A stretch of DNA of 64,000 nucleotides, from NCBI RefSeq assembly GCF_003323735.1, contig NZ_QOIM01000027.1, forward strand, positions 1 through 64,000, read 5' to 3'. The position numbers and the translations under genes are program-made. The notes below the pieces were generated by a model that ran no database searches, was not told the DNA's origin, and saw only the letters and a program-made list of their open reading frames with translations. The stretch is from Streptomyces reniochalinae. GTDB taxonomy: Bacteria > Actinomycetota > Actinomycetes > Streptomycetales > Streptomycetaceae. Positions 61,741-64,000 of the stretch are shown piece after piece. The stretch's first letter is position 1. Each line of letters begins with the position of its first letter.

Positions 61741-63372
61741 TCATGGAGGTGAAGCCGCCTCCTCGGCCGTGCGCCTGGCCCAGCGGTAGTCGGCCTTGCC
61801 GCTGGGGGAGCGCTGGACGAGGTCGCAGAAGACGACCGTGCGCGGCACCTTGTACCCCGCAAGCCGCCCGCGCGCGTGTGCGCGTACGTCGTCGCCGGTC
61901 AGCGCCCCAGCGCCGGCCCGCAGTTGGACGACGGCCGCGACGCGGTTGCCCCACCGCTGGTCGGGGACGCCCGTCACGAGCGCGTCGTAGACGTCCGGGT
62001 GCGCTTTGAGCGCCTCCTCGACCTCCTCGGGGAAGACCTTCTCGCCGCCGGTGTTGATGCACTGCGAGCCGCGCCCCAGTACGGTGACCACCCCCTCCTC
62101 GTCGACGGTGGCCACGTCCCCCAGCAGCACCCAGCGGGCGCCACCCGCCTCGAAGAACGTCTCGGCGCTCTTGGCGGGGTCGTTGTAGTAGCCGAGCGGC
62201 ACGTGCCCGCGCAGGGCGATACGGCCCGTGCCACCCGGGGGCACGGCCTCGCGGGTGGCCGGATCCACCACCGCGATGCCGTCGTTGACGGTGATGCGAA
62301 AGCCCTTGGCGGGGCCCGAGTCCGCCGTCGCCGTGCCGTTGAAGCCGGACTCCGAGGAGCCGAAGTTGTTGATGAGCAGGGCGTGCGGCACCAGTCGCGC
62401 GAACTGCTCCCGTACCGCCTCGGAGAGGATCGCGCCGGAGCTGGAGACGGCCAGGAGCGAGGAGCAGTCGGTGCCCCGCAGCGGCCCCGCGAGGGCGTCC
62501 ACCAGGGGGCGCAGCATCGCGTCGCCGACCAGGGAGACCGCTGTCACCTTCTCGCGCTCGACGGTGCGCAGCACCTCCTCGGGGGCGAACTTGCGGTGCA
62601 GCACCACCTTCTGCGCGTAGTTGAAGGCGATGAAGAGGGTGAGCGTGGAGGTCCCGTGCATCAGCGGGGGAGTGGGGAAGAAGACCAGGCCCTCGCCGCC
62701 CGCGGCCGCCCGCTCGGCCAGTTCCTCGGGCCGCGTGACGGGCTCGCCTGTGGGCGCCCCGCCGCCCAGCCCGGAGAAGAAGAGGTCCTCGGCGCGCCAC
62801 ATCACCCCCTTGGGCATGCCGGTGGTGCCGCCGGTGTAGATGATGAACAGGTCGTCGGCCGAGCGGGGCGCGAAGTCCCGCTCGGGTGAACCGGCAGCCA
62901 GGGCTCGCGCGTACGCGACGGGAGCGAGGGAGGGCTCGGGCGCTCCCTGCGGTCCGGTCCCGACACGCACGAGGTGGCGGAGCCCGCGGGTGTGCGCCAG
63001 GGCGCCCGCCACCCGTGCGGTGAACTCGCCGTCGAAGACGAGCGCGGCCAGGTCGGCGTCCCGGTAGAGGTAGGCCAGTTCGTCCTCGACGTAGCGGTAG
63101 TTCACGTTGACGGGAACGGCACGGATCTTGAGGCAGGCGAGCAGGGTCTGCACGTACTCGACGCCGTTGTATAGGTGCAGTCCGACGTGGTTGCCCGCGC
63201 GGACGCCGCTGTCGGCGAGGTGGTGCGCGAGGCGGTTGGCCGAACGGTCCAGCTCGGCGTACGTCAGTCTGCGCTCCTCGCCCGTGCCGGGGTGGTCCAG
63301 GTGGACCAGCGCCTCGCGCTCGGGCACGGTGTCGGCGATCGACTCGAACAGGTCGGCAAGGTTGTACTCCAC
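61741..63372 (-). CDS. Acyl-CoA synthetase (FadD-like)
   Basis: A 543-residue ANL-superfamily ligase that would form an acyl-CoA. It has the ATP loop IIYTGGTTGMPKGVMW, NNFGSSESGFNG, hinge GDVATVDEEGVVTVLGRGSQCINTGGEKVFPEEVEE and catalytic K526 in RSPSGKADYRW. I chose GTG 63372 because GGAGGAG lies 6 nt upstream and the protein then starts VEYNLADLFESIAD, the usual family start; the ATG at 63387 sits inside that ribosome-binding site. It resembles actinobacterial FadD enzymes of sterol side-chain degradation. It is divergent from the enoyl-CoA hydratase. Confidence 0.9.
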   Translation of the reverse strand: MEYNLADLFESIADTVPEREALVHLDHPGTGEERRLTYAELDRSANRLAHHLADSGVRAGNHVGLHLYNGVEYVQTLLACLKIRAVPVNVNYRYVEDELAYLYRDADLAALVFDGEFTARVAGALAHTRGLRHLVRVGTGPQGAPEPSLAPVAYARALAAGSPERDFAPRSADDLFIIYTGGTTGMPKGVMWRAEDLFFSGLGGGAPTGEPVTRPEELAERAAAGGEGLVFFPTPPLMHGTSTLTLFIAFNYAQKVVLHRKFAPEEVLRTVEREKVTAVSLVGDAMLRPLVDALAGPLRGTDCSSLLAVSSSGAILSEAVREQFARLVPHALLINNFGSSESGFNGTATADSGPAKGFRITVNDGIAVVDPATREAVPPGGTGRIALRGHVPLGYYNDPAKSAETFFEAGGARWVLLGDVATVDEEGVVTVLGRGSQCINTGGEKVFPEEVEEALKAHPDVYDALVTGVPDQRWGNRVAAVVQLRAGAGALTGDDVRAHARGRLAGYKVPRTVVFCDLVQRSPSGKADYRWARRTAEEAASPP

Positions 63373-63537
63373 GGCGCGCTCCTCCATGCCCGGGCCCCGG
63401 CGTACGTGCTCGGATCGGCGTACGGCGTTGGTGCGTTCCCCCGCGCGTGGCGTCCGGTGCCCGTCGCGGCACCGTGCGTCCGGCGCTCATCAGAGCACCG
63501 CGGCGCGAAGACGGGAAGAGCTCCGGCACAAGAAATG

Positions 63538-63550
63538 TGACGGCCTGTCA
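63538..63550. promoter_or_regulatory. Palindrome in the synthetase/hydratase divergent region
   Basis: TGACGG-C-CTGTCA: the half sites match in 5 of 6 positions. It has the same length and centre as the palindrome at 55573-55587 and lies between two divergent acyl-CoA genes. Confidence 0.5.
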
Positions 63551-63638
63551 GAAAACTCTTGAAGTCCGCGCTCCGCTACTGCAACCTGTTCCAGGTCCGC
63601 GAGGCCGCGCCTCGGCCCTGGAGACAGGAGGCCCCACG

Positions 63639-64000
63639 ATGGGCGGCACCGAACATCTGTCCGTGGAGCGGGTGGGGGCCACACTGGTGCTCACCCTCAA
63701 CCGCCCCGAAGCCAAGAACGCCCTCTCCCTGGCCATGCTCGTCGGGCTCTACGACGGCTGGCTCGAAGCCGACGCCGACGACACCGTCCGCTCCGTCGTC
63801 CTCACCGGCGCGGGCGGCACCTTCTGCGCCGGCATGGACCTCAAAGCGCTGGCCGGGGACGGGATGGACGGCCAGCAGCACCGCACCCGCCTGCGGGAAG
63901 ACCCCGACCTGCACTGGAAAGCCATGCTCCGGCACCACAGGCCGCGCAAGCCCGTGATCGCGGCGGTCGAGGGCCACTGCGTGGCCGGCGGGACGGAAAT
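63639..64000 (+). CDS. Enoyl-CoA hydratase/isomerase (crotonase family), partial at the window edge
   Basis: The first 120 residues of a crotonase-fold enzyme: TLVLTLNRPEAKNALSLAML, the oxyanion-hole segment VLTGAGGTFCAGMDLKAL and KPVIAAVEGHCVAGGTE. The catalytic Glu pair lies beyond the window end. It would hydrate a 2-enoyl-CoA or act as an isomerase. ATG 63639 is preceded by AGGAGG about 8 nt upstream. Confidence 0.88.
   Translation, partial: MGGTEHLSVERVGATLVLTLNRPEAKNALSLAMLVGLYDGWLEADADDTVRSVVLTGAGGTFCAGMDLKALAGDGMDGQQHRTRLREDPDLHWKAMLRHHRPRKPVIAAVEGHCVAGGTE

Overview
The window is very GC-rich DNA with strong G/C preference at third codon positions, many GTG and TTG starts, and ATGA/GTGA translational overlaps. 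It carries signature actinomycete genes: RbpA with a sigma-R type promoter, the smeA-sffA sporulation pair, a ten-gene streptomycete-type gas vesicle operon, a separate lnt-ppm pair, and a chitinase promoter with paired 12-bp repeats. A Streptomyces chromosome is the best reading. All calls come from reading the sequence; no database search was run.

Layout. 0.4-3.5 kb: glutathione-independent formaldehyde dehydrogenase and, divergently, an OFA-family (oxalate/formate) MFS carrier with its 47-residue small subunit. 3.5-5.8 kb: a DDE transposase and a mycothiol-type DinB-fold enzyme, transcribed outward from each other and enclosed by inverted repeats that contain both stop codons; near-copies of the small subunit gene's 3' end flank this unit. 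5.9-13.2 kb: an RpiR regulator divergent from a four-gene operon (sarcosine/N-methyltryptophan oxidase-like flavoenzyme, hydantoinase A and B subunits, MFS importer). 13.3-22.1 kb: a small ORF, a ClpC-type unfoldase, and the gas vesicle operon gvpO-A-F-G-Y-Z-J-L-S-K on the minus strand.

22.2-34.3 kb is mixed housekeeping and accessory DNA: Fsr-like exporter with divergent AraC regulator, 6-phosphogluconate dehydrogenase, a family A polymerase without a visible exonuclease site, GlsB-like membrane protein, secreted GH18 chitinase, acyl-CoA dehydrogenase, secreted EEP-family hydrolase, HhH-GPD protein and a zinc-ribbon protein. 34.5-49.4 kb resembles the conserved Streptomyces core: Lrp regulator, amidohydrolase, lnt-ppm, fxsA, rbpA, an Atg22-like MFS protein, hydrolase, GDPD, the YczE/MocR divergent pair, sffA and smeA. 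49.6-64 kb is rich in acyl-CoA metabolism: M20 amidohydrolase, acyl-CoA dehydrogenase behind a KstR-like box, Ser/Thr kinase with TPR-like tail, nitronate monooxygenase, two acyl-CoA synthetases, amino acid permease, hydrolase, SDR and a partial enoyl-CoA hydratase.

How genes may work together (inference). N-methylhydantoin hydrolysis, N-methyl oxidation, formaldehyde oxidation and formate export could be joined by the left-hand genes, although N-carbamoylsarcosine amidase is not in view. The gvp operon has no GvpN ATPase, but a ClpC-type AAA+ unfoldase follows it on the same strand. A common 13-bp palindrome precedes the nitronate monooxygenase and the synthetase/hydratase pair, suggesting one regulator. 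Hexapeptide-coding 18-nt tandem repeats occur in three unrelated genes and a 27-nt repeat in a fourth.
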